Position numbers and translations under genes: made by a program. From Hyphomicrobiales bacterium (GTDB lineage Bacteria; Pseudomonadota; Alphaproteobacteria; Rhizobiales; Aestuariivirgaceae), in assembly GCA_016710435.1 (NCBI GenBank), contig JADJVV010000001.1, positions 1,076,501-1,140,500 on the forward strand: 64,000 bases of DNA, in the 5' to 3' direction. This document shows positions 17,575-27,237 of this stretch, one piece after another (within the stretch, counting starts at the first letter, position 1; every line of letters starts with the position of its first letter). The notes below the pieces were generated by a model, which was not told where the DNA came from, did not search any database, and saw only the letters and a list, made by a program, of their open reading frames with translations.

Positions 17575-18408
17575 TCACTGGGGCGCGTGTTCCGACCACA
17601 GCTTTTCCAGGTTGTAGAAGCTGCGCACTTCCGGACGGAACACATGCACCATCAGGTCGCCGGCATCCACCAGCACCCAGTCGCATTGCGGCATGCCCTC
17701 GACGCGGATGTTCTTCTTGCCCATCTGCTCCAGACGCTCCACCACCTGGTCGGCGATGGCGCTGACATGGCGGTTGGAACGGCCCGAGGCCACCACCATC
17801 ACATCGGCGACGCTCGATTTCTTCGACACGTCGATGGTGATCACCTGTTCGGCCTTGCTGTCATCGAGCTGCTTCAGCACCTCCATGACCAGCGGCGACC
17901 ACTGCGGCGCGGCAATCGGAGCACTGACCGCCTGCCGTACCACGGGCTTCTTCGCCGCGGCCTTCTTCGGTGCAACCTTCTTCGGTGCAATCTTCTTGGC
18001 GGCAATTTTCTTCGGCGCCACCTTCGTCGCCACCAGCTTCCGGGCAGCCGTCTTCTTCACGGCGGCCTTCTTGGCGGCGGGTTTCCGGGTGACTGGTTTC
18101 CTGGTGGCCGGTTTCTTGGCGGCGGAAGTCTTGGCCACGGATTTTTTCGCAACCGCCTTCGCCGACGCCTTGCGGGCGGCCGGTTTCTTCGCGGCCTTCG
18201 CTTTCGCCGTCTTCTTGGCCGGAGCCTTGGACGTCTTGGCGGCCACGGCCTTGCGTGGCGCCTTCACCTTGGACTTGGCCGCAACCTTTGCAGTCTTGCG
18301 GGCGGGCGTGGCCCGTTTCGCCGCAGCCGTCTTGGCGGTCTTCTTCGCCTTGGCTGCGCTCTTCTTCGCTGGCTTTTTCAGTGTGATGTTCCCTTGCTGA
18401 AGGCGCAA
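17575..18408 (-). CDS. rsfS: ribosomal silencing factor RsfS with long histone H1-like N-terminal extension
   Basis: The C-terminal domain (about 171-277) is a complete RsfS/Iojap domain, from SPLVMEVLKQLDDSKAEQ through VVASGRSNRHV to FYNLEKLW; it binds L14 and blocks subunit joining in starvation. Before it lies a 148-residue tail with 48 Lys, 48 Ala and no Asp or Glu, in repeats such as APKK and AAKK. Typical RsfS is 105-150 residues, so this form is about double. The start is unclear: no ATG fits; TTG at 18408 or CTG at 18381 (preceded by AAGGGAA) are candidates. The gene follows nadD and precedes rlmH as usual. Confidence 0.88.
   Translation of the reverse strand: MRLQQGNITLKKPAKKSAAKAKKTAKTAAAKRATPARKTAKVAAKSKVKAPRKAVAAKTSKAPAKKTAKAKAAKKPAARKASAKAVAKKSVAKTSAAKKPATRKPVTRKPAAKKAAVKKTAARKLVATKVAPKKIAAKKIAPKKVAPKKAAAKKPVVRQAVSAPIAAPQWSPLVMEVLKQLDDSKAEQVITIDVSKKSSVADVMVVASGRSNRHVSAIADQVVERLEQMGKKNIRVEGMPQCDWVLVDAGDLMVHVFRPEVRSFYNLEKLWSEHAPQ
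17935..18378 (-). repeat. low-complexity repeat coding the Lys/Ala-rich tail of RsfS
   Basis: About 440 nt of imperfect short repeats (AAG and GCC codons with CCG, ACC and GTC) encode runs such as KKIAAKKIAPKKVAPKK. The units resemble the C-terminal tails of bacterial H1-like proteins. The array is in frame with the RsfS domain and without stop codons. Confidence 0.8.
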
Positions 18409-18431
18409 TCTAAACCCCGCGCCCGTTTCAT

Positions 18432-19031
18432 TCAAGCAGGCTTGCGCCGCTTGCGGATCGCCGTTGAACTCTCCTTGCGGAGCGGCATGGTGATGAAGGC
18501 GAAGGCCGGGGGCTTCCGCAACGGCAATGAGGCGGCAAGATCCTGCGGCACGCGGCAAGAGGCAAAGCGTGTGGCGGCGGGGCTTTGCAGCGCCCGGATG
18601 GAATAGCCTGGCCGCGCGAGCACGGCGACGGGTACGCTCTCCATGATGTCGGTCCAGTGATGCCAGCGGTGCAGGTTGGCAAGGCTGTCCGCCCCCATGA
18701 TCCAGACGAAGTGGCCGCGCGCGAAAGCCCCCTTCAGCGCCTCCAGCGTCTGTGCCGTGTAGCGTGTGTGGATTTGTTGCTCGAGATCGGTGACGATGAA
18801 GCGGGGATGGCGTGCGATGCGCCGCGTGTAGGCGAGACGCTTGCCGTACTCATCCGTTTCCGACGGGTCCTTCAGCGGATTCTGTGGCGACACCAGCCAC
18901 CACACCCAATCGAGTTGCAGCCGCTTCAAGGCGTAAAGCGCCACCATGTAGTGACCGCGATGCGCCGGATTGAAGGATCCCCCGAAAAGGCCGATCCGCT
19001 GTCCGGCACCGAAGGGCGGGAGCCGCAGCAT
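18432..19031 (-). CDS. nadD: nicotinate-nucleotide adenylyltransferase NadD
   Basis: A 199-residue cytoplasmic enzyme joining nicotinate mononucleotide and ATP to deamido-NAD in NAD synthesis. The nucleotidyl-transferase motif GSFNPAHRGH (HxGH at 24-27) and a later IMGADSLANLHRWH segment are diagnostic. The start ATG overlaps the ProA stop (ATGA). The rsfS reading frame begins only 24 nt after its end. The order proA, nadD, rsfS, rlmH is conserved in Hyphomicrobiales. Confidence 0.95.
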   Translation of the reverse strand: MLRLPPFGAGQRIGLFGGSFNPAHRGHYMVALYALKRLQLDWVWWLVSPQNPLKDPSETDEYGKRLAYTRRIARHPRFIVTDLEQQIHTRYTAQTLEALKGAFARGHFVWIMGADSLANLHRWHHWTDIMESVPVAVLARPGYSIRALQSPAATRFASCRVPQDLAASLPLRKPPAFAFITMPLRKESSTAIRKRRKPA

Positions 19032-20273
19032 CAGGGCCGCGTCTGCCCATGGCCACGCACCTGGTACTTGAAGGTGGTGAGCTGATCGACACCCACTGGG
19101 CCCCGCGCATGCAGCTTGCCCGTGGCGATGCCGATCTCCGCGCCGAAGCCGAACTCGCCGCCGTCGGCGAACTGTGTGGAGGCGTTGTGCAGGACAATGG
19201 CCGAATCCACCGTGCGCAGGAAAGTCTCGGCGGTGGCGGCATTGCCCGTGACAATCGAATCCGTATGTTGCGAACCATAGCGCGCGATATGGGCCATCGC
19301 CCCATTCACGCCGTCCACCACCCGCAGCGAGACGATGGCATCGAGATATTCGGTCGACCAGTCCTCTTCCGTTGCGGGCTTGACCGCGGCATCGGCAATC
19401 TGGGCTTCCGCATCACCACGCACCTCGCAACCCGCATCCGTCAGTGTACGGATGATCGGCGAAAGGGCCTTCGCCGCAATCGCCTTGTCCACCAGAATGG
19501 TTTCGGCTGAGCCGCACACGCCGGTGCGCCGCATCTTGGCGTTGAGCACGATCTCCCGTGCCATGGCGAGGTCTGCATCCTTGTCCACATAGACATGGCA
19601 GATGCCTTCGAGATGGCTGAACACCGGAACGCGCGCATCTTGCTGCACGCGCGCCACGAGGCTCTTGCCGCCGCGCGGCACGATGAGGTCGATCGTTCCG
19701 CCAAGTCCGCTCAGCATCTCGCCCACGGCAGCGCGGTCGGCTGTCGGCACCATCTGGATGGACGCCGGATCAAGTCCCGCCTCGGCAAGTCCTTCCGCCA
19801 GGCAGGCGACGATGGCGCGCGATGATTCAAATCCGTCGGAGCCACCGCGCAGGATCGCCGCATTGCCCGACTTGAGGCAGAGGCCACCGGCGTCAGCCGT
19901 CACATTGGGGCGGCTCTCGTAGATGATTCCGATGACACCGATCGGCACGGACACGCGCGAAATTTCGAGGCCGTTGGGCCTTGTCCAGCGCGCCAGTACG
20001 CGCCCCACCGGATCAGGCAGCGCCGCGATCTTCTCAAGTCCCCCGGCCATTGCCTCCAGACGGTCCGGCGTGAGCTTCAGCCTGTCTGTGAATGAGGCCT
20101 TCATATCCTTGCGCGCGGCCTGTTCCATGTCCCTGCCATTGGCGGCGAGAATGCTGTTGGCATTGCGCCGCAGCGCCGCGGCCATGGCCGCCAGCGCCGC
20201 ATTCTTCTGCTCCGCCGGCGCAAGCGCAAGTGACGCGGCGGCGGCACGCGCCTTGCGGCCAAGTGCCGGCATG

Positions 20274-20284
<11 letters not shown>
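19031..20284 (-). CDS. proA: gamma-glutamyl phosphate reductase ProA
   Basis: A 417-residue NADPH-dependent reductase making glutamate-5-semialdehyde in proline synthesis, second step after ProB. The aldehyde-dehydrogenase fold is complete: [12 protein letters not shown], the nucleotide segment VPRGGKSLV, and the catalytic Cys in [12 protein letters not shown]. Two starts are well placed, each with its own purine-rich motif: the ATG at 20284 (GGAGG five nt before) and the ATG at 20272 (GGAG six nt before). The first overlaps proB by 11 nt. Confidence 0.95.
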
Positions 20285-22459
<2,175 letters not shown>

Positions 22460-22513
22460 CTAACGCAGGGGGGCGAAACAGGGAATTGCTAAGTTGCGGA
22501 ACCGCAAGCTGCC

Positions 22514-23752
22514 TCAGGCCGCGCCACGGGCCCGGGCGAGCCGTGGAAAGCGCCGCGCCAGCCGCGCCACTAGCCCGTGCTGGTCGATCCAGGCGCTGTA
22601 GGCCCGGTAGTCGGCATCCTGCATCAGTTGCGCCTCCTCCGTACGCGCCCGCACCACATAGATGAGGTTGCCCAATGCCAGGGCCACGCAATTGCCGATC
22701 GCCGCCGCGGGGCTGCCGTGGGGAATGAAGGGGATGGCGATCAGCCAGAAGCTCACGCACTTGGCGATATAGGCGGGGTGCTTCACGAAGCGGTACGGAC
22801 CGTTGGTGATGATGCCCCGGTTGGTGAGGTTGGAAAAGCGTATGCCGAAGGACAGCGTGGCCCAGGCATAGACGGCGACACAGAACAGAACCGCCGCTCC
22901 CCAAGCGTACCACAGCACCGGCGTCTCCCACAGCCAGGCGCCCCACTCCAGCCCGTCGTCGTAGTTCAGGAAATTCTGCCACACCGCCGGCCAGAAGGGC
23001 GGATAGCAAACAAGGCAGATGACCCATCCCAGGAGCGTGGTCTGGATTGTCTTGATGTGGGTGTTGAGCAGCTTCAGGGTGGCGAGGTAGCCGATGCTGG
23101 CGAAGCCCACGTCGATGAAATAGAGCCCGTCGAATATGAGCGAGAAGCCGGCCGCCTGATCCCTGAAGGTTGCCGCCAGATCGAGCGGCAGCAGGTTCTT
23201 CAGGTTCGAGAGCGCGAACGTGACCATGAGGGGCGCGAAGAAACCCTTGAGCACCCAGCCCAGCACGTATTGCCGGGCCGCATCGCTGAGAGGCGCGGGA
23301 AAACCCCTGAGGGTGCCGCTGCCGATCTCCCACAGCTCATCCTGCTTCTCCGGCAGAAGCGCATCGGCCACGAACAGGTAGACGAGCGCCAACACACAGA
23401 GACCCGCATACCACCACGGGCCATCGGGCAGGAGCGGCAGCACGAAGGTCTCGGCAAATCCCCGGAAGACGATGTAGGCGGCGCAAAGCCCGGCCAACAG
23501 CGCCGCGAGCCCCACCGCTTTCACCGCCACCCGCGCAACATTTGGCTGCCAGTCTTTCCGCGCGGCCTCGACAATCCGGGGCAGTTCCGCCCCCACGAAG
23601 GGGATGGCGATGCCGCTGCAGATGAGAAACAGGGCAAGTTTTGGCGGGAAGGCCTGCACTTTGGACAGGGAAAAAGCCCCGGCGCCCAATGCAAGCGCAC
23701 TCCAGGCGCTGGCCTGGCTGACGGCGGAAAGGGGCCGTGAGGTGCTGTCCAT
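22514..23752 (-). CDS. multi-pass membrane protein with C-terminal isoprenylcysteine methyltransferase-like domain
   Basis: A 412-residue inner-membrane protein with about nine hydrophobic helices. The last 110 residues match the ICMT/phospholipid methyltransferase family: GIITNGPYRFVKHPAYIAKC, a membrane helix, then RARTEEAQLMQDADYRAY. The N-terminal 280 residues are an unusually long membrane extension I do not recognise. Bacterial members have mostly unknown substrates (lipids or small molecules). The ATG at 23752 is the first plausible start; an in-frame upstream codon at 23839 would add a polar segment. The upstream gap has GANTC sites and a CtrA box. Confidence 0.75.
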   Translation of the reverse strand: MDSTSRPLSAVSQASAWSALALGAGAFSLSKVQAFPPKLALFLICSGIAIPFVGAELPRIVEAARKDWQPNVARVAVKAVGLAALLAGLCAAYIVFRGFAETFVLPLLPDGPWWYAGLCVLALVYLFVADALLPEKQDELWEIGSGTLRGFPAPLSDAARQYVLGWVLKGFFAPLMVTFALSNLKNLLPLDLAATFRDQAAGFSLIFDGLYFIDVGFASIGYLATLKLLNTHIKTIQTTLLGWVICLVCYPPFWPAVWQNFLNYDDGLEWGAWLWETPVLWYAWGAAVLFCVAVYAWATLSFGIRFSNLTNRGIITNGPYRFVKHPAYIAKCVSFWLIAIPFIPHGSPAAAIGNCVALALGNLIYVVRARTEEAQLMQDADYRAYSAWIDQHGLVARLARRFPRLARARGAA

Positions 23753-23855
23753 CCCCGGGATTCTTATGAGATTCGCATTCTCTTGCGCAACCGAAGCCTG
23801 TTTTCGCACCGCATCCTGCGCAACCCTGCCCCCAAACATCCGGAATCTGATAGCG

Positions 23856-23871
23856 TTAACTAAGAGTTAAC
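23856..23871. promoter_or_regulatory. CtrA-type box TTAA-N7-TTAAC
   Basis: Half-sites TTAA at 23856-23859 and 23867-23870, seven bases apart and followed by C, match the full CtrA consensus. The box is 104 nt upstream of the ICMT-like gene and about 185 nt upstream of the lytic transglycosylase gene. An inverted repeat TGTTGC-N6-GCAACA begins six nt later. Confidence 0.7.
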
Positions 23872-23931
23872 GAAGTTGTTGCATCGCAGCAACACAGGAA
23901 TGACAAGGTATTTTCGGGGGTCTGATCCTTA

Positions 23932-23959
23932 TTGCGGTCACATTTGGACAATGTAAGAT
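23932..23959 (+). promoter_or_regulatory. candidate sigma-70 promoter of the lytic transglycosylase gene
   Basis: TTGCGG at 23932-23937 and TAAGAT at 23954-23959 are 16 nt apart and would give a leader of about 90 nt. The leader contains a six-bp hairpin (CACTCC with GGAGTG, 23995-24011). This is a match by eye to a loose consensus. Confidence 0.3.
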
Positions 23960-24054
23960 CTCCATTCAAGACAGGCGGCTGTCATGAGGCACGCCACTCC
24001 TACTGGGAGTGACGTCTGAACTGAACAACGAATGCCTGAAGGGGGTATTACCAT

Positions 24055-24480
24055 ATGAATAAGTACTTCAAGTCTGCTGCAGTTCTGTCAGCACTCTACT
24101 TCGGTCTACTTTCAACGACCGCATCTGCCGGCGAAACAGAAATGGTTTCGATGATCAAGGCGCTCGCACCCGCCCATGGTGTGCCAACCTGGTTTGCACT
24201 GCGCATCGCCAAGGTTGAATCGAACTACAATCCGCACGCCCGCGGATCCCACGGTGAACTGGGCCTGTTCCAGCTGAAGTGCGCCACGGCGCGCGAAATG
24301 GGCTTCCGTGGCAATTGCACGACGCTTCTCAATCCGTCCGTCAACATCCAGTACGGCCTGAAGCACCTTGCCCTTGCCATTCGCAAGTCCAACGGCAACC
24401 TGAAGCTCGCGGCCTCCAAGCACAACGGCGGCCTTGGCCGCAAGAAACTCGTGGCCTCCTACGTCGCCAAGGTGTTTTGA
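24055..24480 (+). CDS. small secreted lytic transglycosylase (SLT domain)
   Basis: A 141-residue periplasmic protein with a signal peptide ending at about residue 26 (ASA). The remainder is a minimal SLT fold: catalytic Glu55 in IAKVESNYNP, then GELGLFQLK (family GxxGLxQ) and the NIQYGLKHLA segment. These enzymes cleave peptidoglycan with 1,6-anhydro product formation, often to let secretion or division machinery pass. A strong AAGGGGG lies before the ATG. Its last 22 nt overlap the end of the convergent GNAT gene. Confidence 0.88.
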   Translation: MNKYFKSAAVLSALYFGLLSTTASAGETEMVSMIKALAPAHGVPTWFALRIAKVESNYNPHARGSHGELGLFQLKCATAREMGFRGNCTTLLNPSVNIQYGLKHLALAIRKSNGNLKLAASKHNGGLGRKKLVASYVAKVF

Positions 24481-25022
24481 ACGCCTTGACGCCAGCGTTC
24501 CCGTGACAGGCTGAGGTTTGTCACGGGCACTTCCCGCCCCTGCGCCTTGGAATAACTGCTGCACGGGCCGGTCACTTCAAATCCCAGCTTCACCAGGATG
24601 CGCGCCGAAGCGGCGTTGTCGTTGTGGTAACAGGCGATGAGTTCGCGGTGGCCTTCCCGCCCGAAGGCGTCATCGACCATGGCGCGGCCCGCCTCGCTGC
24701 CGATGCCTTTTCCCCACATCGCTTGCGAATACCAGTAGCCAAGCTCGGCATTGTCCGAGGCTTCATGCCATTCATAGCTGATGACGCCGATCAGCTGTCC
24801 GGGCGAGGTCTTTTCCTCGACGCCGGCAATGCGCGAGCGGGCAACGCCTGACGCCGCGAAGTCCAGGAATTCCAAAGCATCGCTGCGGTGGTAGGGATGG
24901 GGAATGCGCGCCGTGTTGCGCGCGATGGCAAAATCATTGAGTTCGCGCACCAGCACATCAGCATCCTCCGCGCGCAACGGGCGCAGGATCAGCCGGGCGG
25001 TTTCAAGATCGTTCCACACCAT
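24459..25022 (-). CDS. GNAT-family N-acetyltransferase (RimJ/RimL type)
   Basis: A 187-residue protein beginning with the RimJ/RimL-like segment ETARLILRPLRAEDAD. The acetyl-CoA binding loop is MWGKGIGSEAGRAMV, followed by the NDNAASARILVKLGFE segment. Family members acetylate ribosomal proteins or small amines. The start is uncertain: the ATG at 25022 has GGAGG only two nt away, while a GTG at 25019 has better spacing and an upstream ATG lies at 25061 within the rpmA terminator. It follows rpmA in many Hyphomicrobiales. Confidence 0.83.
   Translation of the reverse strand: MVWNDLETARLILRPLRAEDADVLVRELNDFAIARNTARIPHPYHRSDALEFLDFAASGVARSRIAGVEEKTSPGQLIGVISYEWHEASDNAELGYWYSQAMWGKGIGSEAGRAMVDDAFGREGHRELIACYHNDNAASARILVKLGFEVTGPCSSYSKAQGREVPVTNLSLSRERWRQGVQNTLAT
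24500..24527 (+). terminator. hairpin downstream of the transglycosylase gene
   Basis: Nine-base arms CCCGTGACA and TGTCACGGG with a 10-nt loop lie 20 nt after the transglycosylase stop, inside the convergent GNAT coding region. No T-tract follows, so it may pause or protect the transcript rather than terminate it. Confidence 0.35.
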
Positions 25023-25035
25023 CGCCTCCACAACG

Positions 25036-25069
25036 AAAAAAGGGAGGAGATGGTGTTCCATCTCCTCCC
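25036..25069 (-). terminator. Rho-independent terminator of rpmA
   Basis: A perfect 12-bp stem (25042-25053 with 25058-25069) and four-base loop is followed by TTTTTT on the minus strand. It ends the L21-L27 transcript 39 nt after the rpmA stop and lies just before the GNAT gene start. Confidence 0.93.
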
Positions 25070-25107
25070 GGACTGCAATGCCGGATGATCCGGCAGAAGC
25101 GCTTGCG

Positions 25108-25374
25108 TTATTCCGCTGCCTTGGGGGCAACGACAGACACGAGCTGCTTGTTGTCCTTGGTGCCGCGGAAGGTCACGGTGCCGGCGACCATCGCGAAGAT
25201 GGTGTGGTCACGGCCCATGCCGACGCCCGTTCCCGGGTGCCACTTGGTGCCGCGCTGGCGCAGGATGATGTTGCCGGGAATGGCCTGCTCGCCACCGAAC
25301 AGCTTTACGCCGAGACGGCGGCCAGCGGTGTCGCGGCCGTTGCGGGATGAACCGCCTGCTTTTTTGTGTGCCAT
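25108..25374 (-). CDS. rpmA: 50S ribosomal protein L27
   Basis: An 88-residue protein of normal length starting [16 protein letters not shown], the conserved N-terminal tail that reaches the peptidyl-transferase centre. It has AAGGAG eight nt before the ATG, lies 26 nt after rplU and ends in a strong terminator. There is no N-terminal cleavage extension like that of Firmicutes. Confidence 0.97.
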   Translation of the reverse strand: MAHKKAGGSSRNGRDTAGRRLGVKLFGGEQAIPGNIILRQRGTKWHPGTGVGMGRDHTIFAMVAGTVTFRGTKDNKQLVSVVAPKAAE

Positions 25375-25400
25375 GGATCAGTCTCCTTGGATCAATTCGA

Positions 25401-26051
25401 TTAGGTGCGGGCGCGGTCGGTCTTGGCGCGGGGCGGCTTGCCGGCGAGGAGTTCCTTCGCCTGCTCGATCCATTCCTCGCGGCCGATGCGGCCCTTCTGC
25501 TTCAGGTGGGCTTCGGCCTTGGCCACGTCATCGGCGCTCATGGCGGCGATGGAGGCGAAGGTGTTGTAGCCCAGTTCGCGCATGCCCGTTTCCATCTTGG
25601 GGCCAATGCCGCCAATGAGGGAAATGTCATCCGACTTGCCTTCACCCACGGGCGCGGCGAGCGGCTGGGCGGCAGCGGCCGGAGCGGCCTTGGCTTCCGC
25701 CTTCTTCTCGGCCTTGGCCTTGGCGGCCGGCTTCGCACCACCTGTCAGGATGTCGGTGATCGTCACCGACGTCAGCAACTGGCGGTGGCCGTTGCGGCGG
25801 CGGTAGTGCTTGCGGCGGCGCTTCTTGAAAATATAGACCGTGTCGGCCTTCTCCTGGGCGGCGATTTCGCCGACCACGGTGGCGCCGGCCACGAAGGGCG
25901 CGCCAATTTCAACCGAACCGCCGTTGCCGACCATCAGCACGTTGTCGAACGTGATCTGGTCGCCGGCGGCGCCGTCGAGCTTTTCAATGGTGATCTTGTC
26001 GTTGGCGGCAACGCGATACTGCTTGCCGCCCGTCTTGATGACTGCGTACAT
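25401..26051 (-). CDS. rplU: 50S ribosomal protein L21 with C-terminal helix-hairpin-helix extension
   Basis: A 216-residue protein, twice the usual length. Residues 1-103 are standard L21, from MYAVIKTGGKQYRV to RRNGHRQLLTSVTITDI. An Ala/Lys-rich linker (about 107-145) follows, then a compact domain (about 150-205) starting SLIGGIGPKMETGMRELGYN, which resembles the helix-hairpin-helix segment seen at the C-termini of several alphaproteobacterial proteins. The core binds 23S rRNA; the added domain could bind nucleic acid, but that is inference. AAGGA lies five nt before the ATG. Confidence 0.93.
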   Translation of the reverse strand: MYAVIKTGGKQYRVAANDKITIEKLDGAAGDQITFDNVLMVGNGGSVEIGAPFVAGATVVGEIAAQEKADTVYIFKKRRRKHYRRRNGHRQLLTSVTITDILTGGAKPAAKAKAEKKAEAKAAPAAAAQPLAAPVGEGKSDDISLIGGIGPKMETGMRELGYNTFASIAAMSADDVAKAEAHLKQKGRIGREEWIEQAKELLAGKPPRAKTDRART

Positions 26052-26081
26052 TCTCTTCCTTCTTTCCCGCGCCGGACGGAG

Positions 26082-26108
26082 CCGCTTTCTAACCCGTTGG
26101 AAAAGCGG
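26082..26108 (-). promoter_or_regulatory. leader hairpin upstream of rplU
   Basis: Seven-base arms CCGCTTT and AAAGCGG with a 13-nt spacer lie 31-57 nt before the rplU start, so they would be in its mRNA leader. It may play a part in ribosomal-protein autoregulation, but nothing links it to a known L21 leader. The remaining gap to 26301 shows nothing clear. Confidence 0.25.
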
Positions 26109-26301
26109 TCTTTTTCAATATTGCTTCCGAAGAAGCCGGGCACCCTGGGGCAGCGCAATGGGCTTGGACAGCATGGTTGCCGCCAAAGTCCGTGGCTGAA
26201 TGGCGAATTCACCCTGAAAAGTCAAGTCTGGCGGCAGGAGCCCGCCGGGGCCTTGCATGCCGCCGGAGTTGTGGTTTCATGGGGCCTCCGGAGGGCTCCC
26301 G

Positions 26302-27237
26302 ATGTTGCGTCGTATTCTGGCACTGTGCCTGGCCTTGGCCCTTGCGATGGCATTTGCCCTTGAGGCAGATGCGGCCGGCAAGAAAAAGAAGAAGCCGGCC
26401 CCGTCCACTCCGGCGGTGGCGAAGCCCATCTATGATGCTCCCATGCGGGTTGTCATCGTGCAGGCGGACAGCCGCCACTGTACCGCCATCTGCCCGGAAT
26501 GGATTGCCGCCGAGGGCGAGATCACGCCCGCAACTCCCGCCCTCTTCGCCAAGGTGTTCAAGCAGATGGGCAAGCGCAAGCTGCCCATCCTCATCCGTTC
26601 ACCGGGCGGCTCCATCCGCCATGCCATGCAGATCGGCCAGATGATCCGCAAGCGCGGCCTCGACGTGGCGGTGGGCTATACTCTCTATTCCGGCTGCGCC
26701 CCCGACAAGAAAGACTGCAAGCTGCCCGAGGGCCGCGCTGGCGTTTATGAAGGGGTCGCGCTTGAATATAACGCCTGGTGCAATTCCGCCTGCCACCTCG
26801 TGCTGGCCGCCGGCACCCACCGTCTCGCCGGACTGGGAACCTACGTCGGCGTGCACCAACCCCGCACCGTGTGGACCCGCGAGATCATCACCTACCGCGA
26901 GCGCTACCGCATCGTGAAGGGCAAGAAGAAAGTGATCGATCGCAAGATCGTCAGCCGCAAGCCGGACAAGTCGAAGGTGACGTATGGCATCTACAAGGGC
27001 CTGAAGAAGGAACTGACGGCCTACTACAGGCAGATGGGAATTGACCTCGCCATCATCACCGAAAGTGAGAAGGCGGAATTCAAGTCCATCAACAACCTCA
27101 CCAAGGATCAGCTCGAAAAGCTGCACCTCCGCACCAACGCCGGTGGAGTCGCCCTCCTCATGGGCAACGACCTCTGCAAGTCCACACCCATGCCGGGGAA
27201 TTGCGTGGCCTCTCCTGCTGGCGCGCTCACCCAGTAG
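26302..27237 (+). CDS. secreted ClpP-fold-like protein (COG3904-type)
   Basis: A 311-residue protein with a signal peptide (about 1-25) and a short poly-Lys stretch at the mature N-terminus. The body resembles the ClpP/crotonase fold: a glycine turn SPGGSIRHAMQIG at 100-112, a possible nucleophile Ser162 in WCNSACH, and a possible His185 in VGVHQPR. This order matches membrane serine peptidases of the SppA/ClpP kind, so a periplasmic protease is likely but unproved. The ATG at 26302 is set by GGAGGG six nt upstream. Its 3' end overlaps the mutase gene by 11 nt, tail to tail. Confidence 0.72.
   Translation: MLRRILALCLALALAMAFALEADAAGKKKKKPAPSTPAVAKPIYDAPMRVVIVQADSRHCTAICPEWIAAEGEITPATPALFAKVFKQMGKRKLPILIRSPGGSIRHAMQIGQMIRKRGLDVAVGYTLYSGCAPDKKDCKLPEGRAGVYEGVALEYNAWCNSACHLVLAAGTHRLAGLGTYVGVHQPRTVWTREIITYRERYRIVKGKKKVIDRKIVSRKPDKSKVTYGIYKGLKKELTAYYRQMGIDLAIITESEKAEFKSINNLTKDQLEKLHLRTNAGGVALLMGNDLCKSTPMPGNCVASPAGALTQ

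Larger units (their letters stand above)
23753..24054. other. 302-nt regulatory gap between divergent genes
   Basis: This gap serves the ICMT-like gene (minus) and the lytic transglycosylase gene (plus). It holds three GANTC sites (23759, 23770, 23843), a perfect CtrA box, an adjacent inverted repeat TGTTGC-N6-GCAACA (23877-23894), a candidate sigma-70 promoter and a leader hairpin. No open frame in it looks like a gene. Confidence 0.6.
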
